DNA from: Strix aluco
Taxonomy: Eukaryota; Chordata; Aves; Strigiformes; Strigidae
Direction: 5' to 3'
NCBI RefSeq assembly: GCF_031877795.1
Contig: NC_133931.1
Location: 71,709,429 to 71,773,428 of the forward strand
Length of the DNA stretch: 64,000 nucleotides
Shown here one piece after another: positions 49,261 through 63,090 of this stretch; the stretch's first letter is position 1; each line of letters begins with the position of its first letter. The notes beneath the pieces were generated by a model. It saw only the letters and a list, made by a program, of their open reading frames with translations. It made no database searches and was not told the DNA's origin. The position numbers and the translations under genes were made by a program.

Positions 49261-52074
49261 ATGGTAACTGAGACAGAATAAAAGATTCTTTAAACAGCGA
49301 TGTGACCTGATCAAATATTCTGGGTGCTAGGAGAAGACAAAAACTATTGTAAAGGTAAGGAAATGGCACGGGCATTTCAAATGAATAGAGGAAACCTGCA
49401 GGCACAATGGATTTCCAGGATGAAAGAAAGCACATCTTTGGGCTTTGTACATTCTTCTAGAATGTAATACATTTGCTGGAAGATGATTTTTCCTGTTTGT
49501 TTTTGTTCTGAAATTTCATGCTAAGCTGAAAGTGGCAATGTGCTCCATAAACTGGTTGATACTGATATGAATGGAGCAAAAATGAAAGAAGACTGTGAGA
49601 TTTTGTACAGAGAGGTATTATGTAGGAATCCACATGGACTTGCAGGAGAGAAAATTATTTGATTAACTTGATCACTTTGAGAATCTAATTCTTTGAAGCT
49701 AAATGCACTAGCTTTCATTGGTAGTTTGAAAATATGCAACAAATAAGTGCCTAAAACTCAGACAGACCTTTGTAGTATACGCTGACAATATTGAGTTCCT
49801 TCTAACTTTCTTTATTCTTTCTTTTGTTTCTCTGCTTAGTTCACTGATTCAAGTTTCTCACCTGTTTTAAACTTTATTTCTAATATGAAGTTTGTAAGCA
49901 AAGATGGTGTCCTTGAGATTAAAGGGTGCCGTTAAGAAGCAGCATGAGTCATGGTTAGATACAGGAATATGAAAGATAAATGAAGCAAGACATTGAACAG
50001 AACTGTCTCCTTTATATTAAGGTTAATAATGTCTAGTGAATCCAGGTTTAATTTGCTAGATTTTATTAGTATATTTGGTATGTGTCAAGGCAGAAGAAAA
50101 TTGCATCATTAGTATTATTGAGTGCCAACTCAATAGCATGTTGCTAATACTTTAGAATTTATTGCAAGCTTTTGGATGGTGAGACTGTTTAGAGGAGCAA
50201 GATGTGTATGCTTTGGATTTTATGAAGACTCCCTCGGCTTGTAATGAATCCAGTGTTCACAGTCAATAGTGTTCAAAAGAGCTTTTCAACACTCAGGCTT
50301 TTCTCAGCCATGCTGTTACCACTTCCTTTAGTTTGTCTTTCTTTACCTTTTTAAAGGTGTTTAGTATTTCATTACATTTTCTTGCACAATACCTGTCATG
50401 CGATAAAGGAGGTTTTGGAGGTATGAATCACTTATTTGGAAAAATCTGTCAATGTTCACAGACCAGATTTTTCTGACTTGTGAGTAAACTATGTAAAAAA
50501 ACAGTGTTGTCTTGCAGAGAGAAAAAAAAAACCAAACACACAGCAAAAGACCAAAGATGATGAACAATACTAACACTGACCTTTGGAATATAATGCTGAG
50601 ACTTTTGTGCTAACAAGGGAAGCACTCTGCAGCAGAGGTATGAGGCAGAATCCTAGTTAATTTTGCCTTGCTAAGAAAAATTTCACTGACCTGTTGTTCC
50701 CAAAATCCTGTGTGGTGTCCCACTCAGCCATCTTTTAGGAGGCTGGTTCTCTCCTGAGCCTGCTGTGAAAACTCCAGTTCACTCACTGTCTATGACATGT
50801 TCCTTGCAACAGCAGAACGAGTTCTGCCTGCCAGTAAGGGCTTGTCTGAAGATGCTTACAATCTTGCTATAAATCATGAAAGCTGAAGGTTATTTTATTT
50901 CACACAAATGTCTTCCTGTGGAAAGTGAAAAGTAGAATCCAAAATGTTCTGTTAGACAAGAGCTGCTCTGCTAGCCCTGAAGGGGTGGAAACCCTTTAGT
51001 TCCACACCAACATGCTCCAAACCCTCAAGTCCCCTTGTACAAGCTTACTGGAAAGTACCCATCTGACCTTCCAAGGACTGAACAGCAGGGCACACATGTA
51101 GAACTTTAATTATTCCAGAATGCTTACTGTGAACTCCATTAATATCATATATGCAGTAATAATGTGGGTTTTTTTGGTAACATACATGGGAAATGTTTCC
51201 TCCCGTGCAAAAGGTATTTATGGATGGTTTTGAACACTTGATTTTTATCTGCAATCATGTAATGACACATTTACACTAACTGTCATTACAGTCTGCCTTT
51301 TTAGCTCTTTGGGTAGTACCATGCACTCAAACTGGAGTAAGAAACTGTACAGACCTCTGAAGTGTTGTGGCCGAGACAGCATATGAAGGCAGTGACTGAG
51401 CTTGGGTTAAAACAGACCTCCTAACTCTTCTTGGTTGTGTTTCTCCTGTGTACATAGTGCACTACAAGTGGATAGTTTCTGCATTATTGTCCATGACTGC
51501 AGCGTAAACTTTGCCTGTGTTTTTGTGATGAGTTAAATGTGTTGCAGTAGTAGGTTGGAAGGAATTTGTCTGCAACAGGTTACCTTAGCCAAGGAAAAAG
51601 CCTAAACAATCATGATATAGGTCAGATGACCAAATTTGCTTGAGCCAAAACAGATAGGAGCATTGTCTGAAGGCAGTGCACAAGGGTAAATTTCTGTCAA
51701 TCAGTGAGAAATCCTTGCCGTGTGGGATACAGTCCAGTAATGAATGTAATATGCTGCTTCATTTGTGAGAGGAAAATAAAATAGCATGATGTACTTTATA
51801 GGCACAGGTGAAAGCAAGAAAGTACTGTAGTTTTTCAACACCTTGAGCCATACCTGTGAACGTTTAAATTCAAGGATACATAATGTAGCTCACAGTAGCA
51901 GGTCAAATACAAAGGACTTCATCTGAAAAAGCATAGAACATTCAAAAGCCACTCCAAGTTTATCTGACCATGTTTGCCTATTTAAACATCCAAATGGGAT
52001 GGGATTGCTATAGCAAATAGTACTGGCATTTAGCATTTGTAATGAACTTCAGAATGAGTTTGATGAAGTATGCT
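49261..52074 (+). other. MOCOS: MOCOS intron 3, middle part
   Basis: AT-rich intron. No exon, RNA gene or repeat was recognised. Short minus-strand open frames have no recognisable similarity. Confidence 0.55.
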
Positions 52075-52270
52075 TTTAGTATAAATTGGAGTTAAGCTGC
52101 ACTGCCAAAATGTGATATTATAAGTGGTATTCTTAACAATGAAGTGCAAATGAAATTCTGCCTGCTTTTAATTAAATAAGCACACACTCCACTGAGTTTT
52201 GGAAATTTAATTCTCTTAATCTGAAGTCTCAGGCCCTGAACAGCAATTGTAATTTGAAAGATAATGCTGA
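52075..52270 (+). repeat. Dispersed repeat copy A (unassigned family)
   Basis: Aligns on the same strand with about 62900-63090. Shared blocks include AAATGTGATATT, AGTGCAAAT, TTTTAATT, CACTGAGTT and GAAATTTAATTCTCTTAA (here GGAAATTTAATTCTCTTAAT at 52201), in the same order and at nearly the same spacing. Similarity fades after about 52270. I cannot assign it to a known family. Confidence 0.75.
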
Positions 52271-55200
52271 TATGTTTCAAGTCTGTTTGTACTTAACAAC
52301 ATACTCCTGCTGTTATCTTTTGTAAATTTGGGGCCCTTTTGATTTCTATGGGTGTTTCTTCTATTGTGGGAAAAAGAGCTAAGATAACCTTCTTCCTTGT
52401 GGCCCATGAAGGTCAGAGCTGTAATCATGGGTATCAATGAAAGGGCTAAAGCATCTGGATTATGGTGCTTCTGCTGAGGGGTTGTTGGTTGAAGTTGTCC
52501 CCTGTGGACAGTGCTGTGAAGTATGTTGCTGTATGTGAGGAAGGCATGTCTGGCAATTCAGAGCCATCACAGGCCTTCCAAAGTGAGAAGGGATTGACCA
52601 CAAAGTCTTGCTGGGACGGTGCCCTTCTGTTTTTAAACTGCATGGCCTTGATAAGATGGTGGAAAGATGTTCCTATGGACAGGTCATAAGTCTTGGGGGA
52701 GAGAGAATCCCCTGACAAAGAGACTACTACTAGACGTAATAGATTTACACATGCTAGTGCTAATTACTTCATTCTCAGTATTGTGAGGAGATCTACACAT
52801 CTGATTGAATAGGGGAAAAAAAGGAAAAAAAACTGTCAGCATTCATGTGATACTGTGCTTGGAGGTATGTGCCTTTTGAGAGAAGTTAATATGAGCTTCC
52901 ATCCTTTTCCATTCTCTCTAATTTCATTATCGTCTGATTCAGGTCCCTACAAACTAAAACAAAGATGGATATAAAGTTGTTTAAGAATGAGAAATACAAT
53001 TTTATTTAACAAGGGTAGATGATATGAAGGTGTAGTTAATTAGCTAGTATGTAAAAAGCATTGATATTTCTTGAGTTTGGTATAGTCAAATTTAAATGTT
53101 TTGATGGTGGGTTTTACATAGAAATACCTGTATTCAGACCATTTCAGAACCACATATAAGAGGTGGAAATCTTTTTGAAAATGTTTATATGTGGCTTATA
53201 TGTTTTGGAGTCATTTCAGTTTTATTTTCACAGCCTAAAGTATTTTTTGACCTCTATTATAAGTAATTTTAAAACAGTGGCATATAACATTTTCTATGTC
53301 ACTTGCTTGACTTTCATTTTCAAGTCTAATTGAGGTTTACTTGCAATGAATTTGAGCTCTCAGATCACTTAAGCTGTTACTGTAGCAGAAGCATTCTGCC
53401 TTTAGGGTGTACTTGTATTTCTACATTAGCAGAATTGTGTTTTGTACCTGTACAGTGAAATTCCCCATACCAAACTCAAGCAAGAGAAATGGAAATTAAA
53501 TCCTCTTTTTTTTCCTCCCTCTTTCTACATGGGAGAATTTTGCTGACATGGCTGTATTGATTTGTTATCATATACCTGACCAATGTAGTAACTATGGCAG
53601 TAGAATTAGGTAAATATGGAGTTAAGCATTTGGGGGAACTATATTCAACATAACTTTTCAAGAAATCAGAGTTATAGTGTGCAATTAACAGTTTAATGGA
53701 CCTTTACCTCTTCTAGCAGCTCATTTTAAATGAGACAGATTGCTTGGCAATGTTTAATAAAAAGTTTGATTACATACAGTGTGTAAAATTAAGACTTTAA
53801 AATTAAGCATGTTCAGAAGTAATTTCTCTCAAGCACACGTGGGTTGCTAGAAAAGGAGAGCGTGTGTGAACTTGATAACTTAGAATATAATTACCGAGGT
53901 GCAAAGCATATTGTAAGTCATTTAAAATTTGTGAATGGCAGCTCTGTGGAAAGGTTCAATCACAGCAAAATATAAATGTTACTAAACTTGCTTTTACAAC
54001 CACAGTGAAAGAAATCACCCTGGTGATTTATTCTGTGTAGCATACAGATCAGTGCCACTTTCTAGAAGGAAAATTAAAACCAGCAAAATACTGTTTGGTG
54101 AACAGAGGCCAGCAGATTTATCTTTCATTCATTCTGATGTGACAAAGTGTTTAAAGACAGCTTTTAAGGGGGCCGCGAGATGAGTTGTGACATAATCATT
54201 CTCTACAAGCTTTGGTCGTGTGCTGCTACTCTCTCCCATGGCCTCCCTCTATGCCTCTTCCAGAGATTCACCCTTGGTTCTGGAGCTGGCTGGCAGACTG
54301 GAGCTGCTGACAGTCATTTTCAGTCCATATGCTAGATGCAGTGCGTGGAGACACATGCATACACTCAGTACCAGCTGTGGAAAGATGGGTAGTTTTTGGC
54401 AGGCAGCAGGGCAGGCAAAAGGAGGTGGTCAAAACCACTGCTGCCAGACTCACAGAAGCTGAGAATAATGGCTGTAGCATGCGGCATGCTTAAGGTCCCT
54501 GCTAGGCTCATGTCCTGCCTCCAAAAGTGCGTATGTAAGATGGCAAGTGCTGCTCTGGAACGTGCCCTTCTGTCGGTGCTCTGAGTGGGTGCTCAGATTG
54601 CTTGAGACATGCACTGACTTGAGGATCTGGAGCTGGAAAGTCCAGGATGCTGGGTATCACTTGGTAGAGAGCAGCTTTCAGAAGGTTTTATGTCTGAGCA
54701 CATAGTTCTCAACCTCTCTTGTACATTATTCCCACTGTTAATGGTGTTGGGGGAGTTGTGGTAGATGGTTTTCAGCTGTATGTAACCTTTATGCTTTTGG
54801 GCCTAGCACAAGCAAGTATGTTGCCCAGGAAAAGCTACTGATAAGATGTAAAGAAGAAAATGAGAATCTTAAATTCTTCCTAGCAAATTGTGAGAAGATT
54901 ATTACTGTGTTATGCCACATTTTAGGTCTGTTAGACCTATTAGAAAATGAATACACGTTCTGCTCGTGCATTGGTAGTCACGTCACCACTGAACTTTCTG
55001 AACCTACAGTGTTTATAGTTTGATAAGCACAATCTGTTATATGCTAATGGTATTATATTTGCTTATTTATGTAGGTAATTTTAAATGGAGCCTCTCACCA
55101 TTGTACTAGGTGCTTTGCAGAAAAATTAAAAACATAAATTACATAAGCTACCTGCAGTGGGTACGGTGAACTAGGGCTGCTGATAAAAATGACCACCAAA

Positions 55201-58200
55201 GCACATAGCTGAGTTACCTGTAATAAAACTAAAGACAGAGAAAGGGATGCAAGTCAGGAGAGGAGAACTACTAGTCAGATGCAAAATTAAATAGTGTGTG
55301 CTCTGTTCTAGGTCCCAGCAGCAGTTTCTACTAGGCCAAAATGATTAATGAACTGAAATCAGGGTTCTAGTAAATTTAATCATGTATTTGTTACATTTCT
55401 TGAATAGATGTTTCTTCACTTTTCCTCAGCCACTCTGCTCTAGATATTTGCTCACAGGTTTATCTGATAATTTAATAACAATGCAAAGGTATTGTTATGT
55501 TTTCCTTATGCTACTGTGGGCAGGTGATACGGCTACAGGAAAGAGCTTTGTACGGTAGAGCAGCATTGAATACAAAACCCTATTTTTGTACTCTTTTATG
55601 CCTGTGTAGTTCCTGTGATGTGAAGGGAAAAAAAACCCCAAATTCAGCTTGGTGGATGGTAGGCTACTGAGAAAGAAAACTCTTTCATCTTTACATATGC
55701 AACTTATCTATTTCTGTGGAGCAGACTGAGATGAGAGGCCCTAAAATAATCTTGAAATCCCAGAGAGCTCTTATACAGTTATGTGGCTGCCATGATTTTA
55801 TTTTCATTGGTTCCCCTAGTCCACCCTTTAAACCTAAGTTTTAGAAGAAATTCTAGTTGAGAATTTTCTCAACCATTTTCACAGCTTTTTGCTGCTGAGC
55901 TCCAGATTTTAGGACTTTTGACATTCTTTTTTCTCTCCTCTAGCTTCATTACACAGGAGAAGGCTGATCTCATATTATTATTGTCCAGGGAAGAGTTACA
56001 CTTTAAGGAGGAAAGACATACTGCCATTCATTGCTGTTTTCTGTGATCTTAAATTTTTTCCTGCTTGTTTTCTGTCTAAAGTGTTATTTTCTCACTTCAT
56101 AGGATGCACTGGTTTTATGTGAATGTTCTCACTCCTTGGCCCCTCTCCAGTGATTTCACTGTTAGCTGCATTACTTCAAGAAATATTTCCCAGTTAAAAA
56201 CAACTATATGAGGTCGCTTATGTCCTGATAATTGTCTATGTAAAATAGATCTTCAAATCAGCCCCACTGCTTCTGAAGAGCTGCTAGAAAAGCAACAGTC
56301 CCTAGCTTCTAGACAGGTGCCTGCCTTGAAAAGATTTGGAAAGGATGATGTGCATATCAGAATTGTATAATGGCAGCAGACTTTTAAAAAATACTCTGCA
56401 TTGAATAAACTGCTAACCAAGTAACAAAACAAACCCAAACCCCAGAACAGAATTTAAGATTCCTGCATTTCTGCCTCTGTAGGACTCCAGTCCTGTGCCT
56501 GGGCCTGTATCTTATACCTGTGCAAAGACTTGGTGCTGCTCCCTTTTCTACAAGAGGAACACTGCTTGCACTGACTGTGAAATTAAAATTGTGAGATTGT
56601 GGGTGTTGAAGCCCACAGTTGTGACTTCTGCTCCCAAGAGGAAACCTTACATGGTAGCTGTAAATATTGGGAGACTTGTGGTATTTCCCTTTTAATTTTT
56701 AAAAGCTGCTGGACTGACAGTACTAGTGAAGAGTACAGTAGGCTCATTAGTAGGCTCAAATGGGCATTTTGCTTGACTGCCTGGTGCTCATGTGTGGCTT
56801 GGCTCCTGACAGATGGCATGCTTCATAGCAGCAGCCTGCCCACTTTTTTCCCCACCAGAGGTATTTATTTGGGTCTATTTCAACTGCAACTGAGAAACCA
56901 GCATCTGTTTTTCCCTGTACCAGAGGTCTCTGAGATCTCTTTCCATCAGTCACACTGATCTGAAATTTGACAGCATCCTCAGGAGGAGCTTGAGGTAGAG
57001 ATGCTACCAGAGGTTATGTCATGGCATAAAGTTACTCCCCATCCTCCCCAAGAGACTAAAATTAACACTGGGGTTTGGCTTTCTGATCCTCTGTGAGTTT
57101 TTATGTTACAATTTCCTTGTAATAACAGGACAGAGAAGTTGTACCAACAGAGAACTGAGGTTGGATAATGAGAGGGAAGGGAATGCATACAGTAGAAAAA
57201 TATAAAGTAGATCCTATGTGTGCATGTCTAGCAGAGGTCCCAAAAAATATTTTCCTAAGCAGTCTTTTCTGCCTGATTTGAGCCAAGGGTTTCAGACTTT
57301 GTTTTTTCCCTGAGGATGCCACTAAGCTTTGATAAAGATACTTGGTCCCTAAAATACTGCTTTTATCCAGTTAATATTGGCTATATGGGAAACAGGTACA
57401 AAGTGGAAGAAGAACATAGGCATACATTTTCACTCTCTCTCTTTCACCTAGATTGTGTGATACTGGAATTTACATGAGCTTGCTGGTCTCAGTGTTGCAG
57501 ACAAGAGAGTTAAATCTTAGTCTCTTGCATAATAAACACTGTGGTTCATTTTGTAATGGAGCTTTAGCTATTCTGGGATTTCCTTTTACCTCTCCTAACA
57601 TGTTTGGGTTTATCCTGCGTGAAACATGGAATACAAAATCTCAAACACAAGAAACCCCTTCCTGTTCAGCATTTGGTTCTGTAGAAAGCCTGGAACAATC
57701 ACCTGTGAAGTTTTCTTACTTTTGTAACTGCATAATACTACCTGGAAGGCGTACACCTTTGCAGCTGATGCAATATCAGAGTTAGTCTGTTTCTGCCTAA
57801 GTCACTGGACTTGGTTTGCTGCCAAGCACAGGAAGATGTGCACTGTTGCTCTGGTAAAATATTTTAGCCCCCAAATGTGCATAATATATAAAGGTGTTTT
57901 TAATAGTGGATACATACATTTATATGGTGTCTGGGTTTTTATCCAGTGAGAATTGATCCAAACTTTTATTCCTTTTGTCACTGATTCTGAATTTCATTAT
58001 CTGTGTGTAAGCATCTCAGATTGATCGCACAATACAAATGCCCTGTAGCTTTAAGCCCAAGTGATTGGATGGTAGCAGCTGGACTGCTTACATTATTTGG
58101 TAATAGCTGCAAGTTGGTGTATGTACATTATGGAGGATCCACATTCTTGATTAGAAGAGTTCACTTCAGTTTTTATAGTCTACTCTATATGCACAAAACT

Positions 58201-60455
58201 AGAGAGGCTGTACTGCTGTAAGTGGCCTCCCATTTATTTGATAACTTGTGATGAGTTGTCAGACACTATTTCTTTGTTTATTTACCCACTGTAGTTTGGA
58301 CATGCTGTAAGAGGCAGGGTGTGATATTTCATTTAACTTTGCACTGAAATCTGTGCAGATGTTATGCGATGGATTGTCTCCCAAACTGTGTGGGGATGTG
58401 TTGCCAGTATATATTAATATCCTTTTCCTCTGGCCTCCTTATCTTCATAAGCTCCATGAACCAAGAAGGGGTTTGTTTTTGCAGGAGAGCTGAAGGATAA
58501 AAGATATTATAAATTATAATAATTAATAATCCTATTTAAATGAAAAATGCTTGTTATTACCATAACCAAGGAAGAAAGCAACACCACATGATAAATGAAT
58601 GTGCAACTATATGCATTATCTGAAAATACTTTCACTTCCTTGTTCCTGTACAATATTTGAGTTGATTTGAGCAAGGAAGAAGACAGGGAATATTTAGCCT
58701 TATGGAGCAGTGCTGGAGTGCCTGGCTAATAATACCTGGAAACTTGCTACCATCTGAAGTATGCCAAAGTCAGTTCTTTTTAGAAGGTTTTCTGGCAGCC
58801 GCAGACAATTGTGGAGATAGGGGTTGGAGAATCCCCAGTTTTCAAAGGGGATTTTGCGGAATAACAGGAAGGCAGTTCCATCAAAAGCAAGGATACGCTT
58901 CTTTCTTCTGCTTACAGAATTCAGAGATAAGGGATCGGAGGAATCCTGTAGATTTTCCACAAGCTGTTGCTCATTCATTACTGAATCTCATACAGTTTTC
59001 ATATTGTCAGGCTTCGTGTTTCAGTGACGGGAACTGTTTTAAAATCACTATTGCCAAAATCTCTGCCTTGCTGAAATTCCCATATGATAGAGAACGGACA
59101 GTCCTTGATTCAGATAGCTTAGCATTCCCTTAACAGTCAGTATTTTAAGGTAGACAGTGACAGAAGAGGGGAGATCCTGTTTTTTGTCTTAGTTTGCAGA
59201 CAGGCAACTGTGGCACAGGAAAGTAGAAAGACTTGCTCAAGATCACTCAAGAAATTAATGTATGAAATAGATCCATAGATCTATGAATCTCACTCAGTAG
59301 CTGAATCTCCAGTGTTTTGTGATGTATGGAGTGTGTATATGCACAGAAGTAGTTCTCTAATCAAAAACATGGTCAATATACAATAATACCTGCATTACTT
59401 CCCTCTCCCCACCTTTGTTGAATTTTTGGTATCCAGTTGTTATCGCTGGAGAAGGCTTCCAGTGAACAAGGGGGAGACAGGGTCTTCCTCATCCCCTCTT
59501 TCTTGTAGTTCCTGGGCGTGTACCATCCTTCCCATCGCAGTCCTGTAGCCTGTGTGTCCTGAGAGTTGCCGATTATACCTGTTCACACCATCACTTGGGC
59601 AGCAACAGCAGCGGAAATCTGGTGGTTTTGGCACTGCATTCCTGAAGACATCTGGGTTGTGTCTTTCTCTGCTGTTTAGATACCCCTGCTTTATATATAT
59701 ATGTGTCTGTGTGGCGTGTGGGTATGTGTCTGTATATAGATATGTAGATATGCATAGAAATTGTCAGGGAAGTCATACAGTGTCGTTACATATTTGATGC
59801 TTCTAATCAATAATAATTTCAGGTGATTTTATTACCAAATAGTTGTGATAAGTAACTGAAATGCTTCAATCACACTGTATTCATATCACTTAAAATATAA
59901 AATGCTATAATGAAGGCTCGTGTCTTCAGACCGTGTCCTGCTGAGGAAGAGAGAATCGCTAGGCAAGTAAAGCCTGGATTCCCTGTTCTTCTGGGATTTG
60001 GGGTAACCAAACATCCTGGCCCAGATTCCACTTCTCCCCCTAAATCTTGAAAGATTTAAAAACTGAAAAGAAACACTGTTTGGATCATTTGAAATTATTT
60101 GACTTTGACCATTTTTTGTTGTCTTAAAAGTGAACCAGAAGATTGTAATTTTTCATTCATGAAAGTCCAAGCGTTCCCCACTGTCTCTCCAGACAGAATT
60201 TGACCTTGCAAGGTGCTGTGACTAGATGGAAATAAACCTTCTCTGAACTTCCCTAACTCTGCTGCACACAGAGCTAGCAGAAAACCTGCCCATTATTTGT
60301 TGATTTTTGTGTGTATCTTTGTGAGTTCCCAGTGTATTACTATGTGCTTATCTCCCATCACCTACCTGAAGCATGAAAGAAATTAATATAAAAGCTTTTG
60401 CTTTTTTTCCCATCAGAACATTAAAAAGTCAAATTAATTTTATACAATTAAATGC

Positions 60456-60471
60456 GGGGGGGGGGGGGGGG
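60456..60471 (+). repeat. G16 homopolymer
   Basis: Sixteen consecutive G, then TGG, in otherwise AT-rich intron. Long G runs are rare and error-prone to sequence, so the exact length is uncertain. Confidence 0.9.
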
Positions 60472-61301
60472 TGGAAATTGAATTAATTTTTGTTAGGGTA
60501 TGCTGATGTTAGGGTATTAATTATTTTTTGGTGACAATCTGATATAATTGGACATAAGCTGCTAAAAAACCAGTTAATTAAACTGGTCACATCATTTTGG
60601 CACTATTCATGTACAAGTTAGCTAATTTTAATAACCTCAATTTGAGATTGGTATCTAAGGTAGGTAGAATAAATCACTTCTTAGGGGTGACTAGTGTAGG
60701 TTTAGATGTTAAACTTAGGTAAAGTGAATCCAGTCCCAGAATCTAAAAAAGAGGATTTACTCTATGTATTTCTGGTGGGGTAATTATATTTATTGAAGAA
60801 AATATACATTTTATTAAATGGCTGGCCCAGAATGGGGTTAACTTTTTAATTACACAGAGCTTCAGTGCAAAAGTAGGACAGTGGGGAGAAGGATAAGAAA
60901 GGAAATATTATACTTTCAATGACAGACAGAAATGATTGAACCAAGATCGATATTCACAGCTGTTATTATGGCTGTAATTCTAAAAGGGGCAGAAACAGTC
61001 ATACCACCATATTGCACTAACCTGAGTGGAGCAGTGACTTATGTGAAACAGTCTACATCTGAGAAAAGGAGGAAAATGCCACAGTCCACGTTCCCTGTGT
61101 TTGTTGGAAGCAATCAGCCCAGCACAGCACCAGTACCACTGGCTGGGGATCAGAGAGAGCCCGTGCACTGCAGTCAATGAAAAGTCTAAGGAGTTGGTAG
61201 ATTTAGGATCAGTGGTTTTTTATGAGGAAGGAGAGGGATAAAACAGTGCTGTTCTTTGTCACTGTATTTTTCTTCCAACTTGGGCAGTAAGCTTCCCATG
61301 A

Positions 61302-61346
61302 TCAGTATGAACAACTATTGGTATGGTCAGTATCAACAACTACGGT
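61302..61346 (+). repeat. Near-tandem duplication, period about 25
   Basis: CAGTATGAACAACTATTGGT is followed by CAGTATCAACAACTACGGT 25 bases later, with only a few mismatches. This is a short local duplication. Confidence 0.85.
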
Positions 61347-62899
61347 AGGTGTGACTCGAAAGAATATGTAGCAAGTACTTTGTCATTCACAAATTAAAAG
61401 TTTGACACATTATTTAATTTGGAATCCAACCTTTAAAAAGTAATAGATTTTGCTTACAAAAAGCAGGCATTACAAGGAAGGTGTAAAACCAGAATTTTGT
61501 TCCACTTCAGAAGCCTACTTAAAGTTTACTTCTGCAGAGGTTGTGAAATAACAGATTAGTAAGAGACAATATAATTCTCAGTGCTGATCTGATGTTTTAA
61601 GTAGCTAGGTAGGAATATATGGCATTACCATCCATCTCCTGAATAAGTGAAAATGAGAAGACCTCTTATTTGCAGAAGTCTGTGCATTGTTTTTGGCTGT
61701 GCTATAGCCCCGTTAGGGAGGAACAAGTGGTGATAGCAGCATATCTGTGTGTTTTAAAGCCTGTTCTTTAGCTTATTTTGAACTTACAAATTTTTAGAAC
61801 AACTCAAAATCCTTGAAGAAATAAAACTATTGAGTGCATATTATTAAAAACTTGTAAGACAATCGGATACATAGTTATTGTTATACACAGTTCATTATAG
61901 TTGTGAAGCTTTCCCACATGTTAGAGTTGGCAAGTTTAGGATACATTAAAATGTTCTTAACTTGAAAAAATATGCTAGACAGTTTTTAATGGTGGCATAA
62001 GATGAGGCTAAGGGCGGTTGTTTTGCAGTTACCCATAGCTGTACAAGCCATGAAATGGTAAAACTTTTGCCCCAGCTCTCAACAGTGTAAGCTGGACTTT
62101 AGTGTTAAAAATTAAACCAAGAAGTCTGCCTCCTCACTTCTTATTTTCACAAATGCCTTTCTCACTGCTACTCAAGCAAGCAAGTATGAGAAAGAGGAAA
62201 GATAACCTCACCTGTACTAGGGCTCCCAACATGGTTCTTAGGGCTACAGCTCAGCTGGTGTTAATAAAACAGGGGAAGCTTCAGCTGAATCTTTCATTTC
62301 TACAGTACAGTTGTCTTATCAAAGGCAAAGAAAATTATATATGTAATGAATAATTTTTGTCCCTGTGCTTGGGTCTGTTTAAAAAGGAGAGAGTAAATTT
62401 TATTTTCTGAGAAGTCTGGGAAGGAAATTAGTAGAGGGAATATATTTCTCACCTAAGAAAACGTATTAAAGGAAAATATTTAGGCAAGTGAGTATGAAGG
62501 AGCCCCAGCTGCAGTGGTGAAATGTAGAATAAGAAATGTTGCAAGGAATTACACCCTCGTCCAGTATTCTACCTAATTATCATTAGGCATGTTTGTGCAT
62601 GTAAATAGGAACTTCTCTCATGTATACTTTGCTGTTCACATTCAGAGTTAAACTCAACCATGGGACAGCTAGTAATGTGCCAGCTGCATCATTAGTACAT
62701 TTAATACATCTTAAAACATTGTAAAGCAGGAATGTACTTCAGTGAATAATAAGTACTGGAGAGGGAGGTGAATATGTTGGTTGTAGTCTTACTAGCATAC
62801 TCCTCTCTGAGGTGTTCTGATGGTAAAATGTGGTAGTAGAAGAGTGTAGTCCAGCAGTATTGATGGTGATCCACAAGCTAGACTATTCAAAATACAGGT

Positions 62900-63090
62900 T
62901 TAGGGTGTCTCTGAAGTTAAGACACAAACCAGAAATGTGATATTGTAGGTATTATACTCAACACAGCAGTGCAAATTAAATTCAACGTATTTTAATTCAG
63001 CAAGTGTACACTTCACTGAGTTGCTGAAATTTAATTCTCTTAAGTTAAATTCTCAAAAACTGAATAACTGTTGTGATGTATGATTAAAAT
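62900..63090 (+). repeat. Dispersed repeat copy B (unassigned family)
   Basis: Partner of the copy near 52.1 kb. Key shared stretches are GAAATGTGATATTG (62933), CAGTGCAAATTAAATTC, TATTTTAATTCAGCAAG, CTTCACTGAGTTG and GAAATTTAATTCTCTTAAG (about 63026). No open reading frame spans it and no terminal repeat is obvious. Confidence 0.75.

Larger units (their letters stand above)
52271..62899 (+). other. MOCOS: MOCOS intron 3, stretch between the two repeat copies
   Basis: AT-rich intron without recognisable exon 4. GC-richer patches near 54220-54600 and 56600-56960 hold short open frames (up to 119 codons) and 58702-59133 holds one of 143 codons. None shows a known domain or matches the NifS-like continuation expected for MOCOS. 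A mixed TA/TG/GTAT simple repeat lies near 59693-59755, a G16 run at 60456-60471, and a 25-base-period near-repeat at 61302-61346. Confidence 0.5.

Noticed and set aside
56599..57785. Open frames of 119 and 110 codons in intron 3
   Set aside because: No similarity to the sequence expected after exon 3 and no recognisable domain. Their length is compatible with chance.
58702..59133. 143-codon open frame in intron 3, checked as possible MOCOS exon 4 or a transposon remnant
   Set aside because: No NifS-like motifs, no lysine-containing PLP motif, no resemblance to transposon proteins, and no repeat structure.
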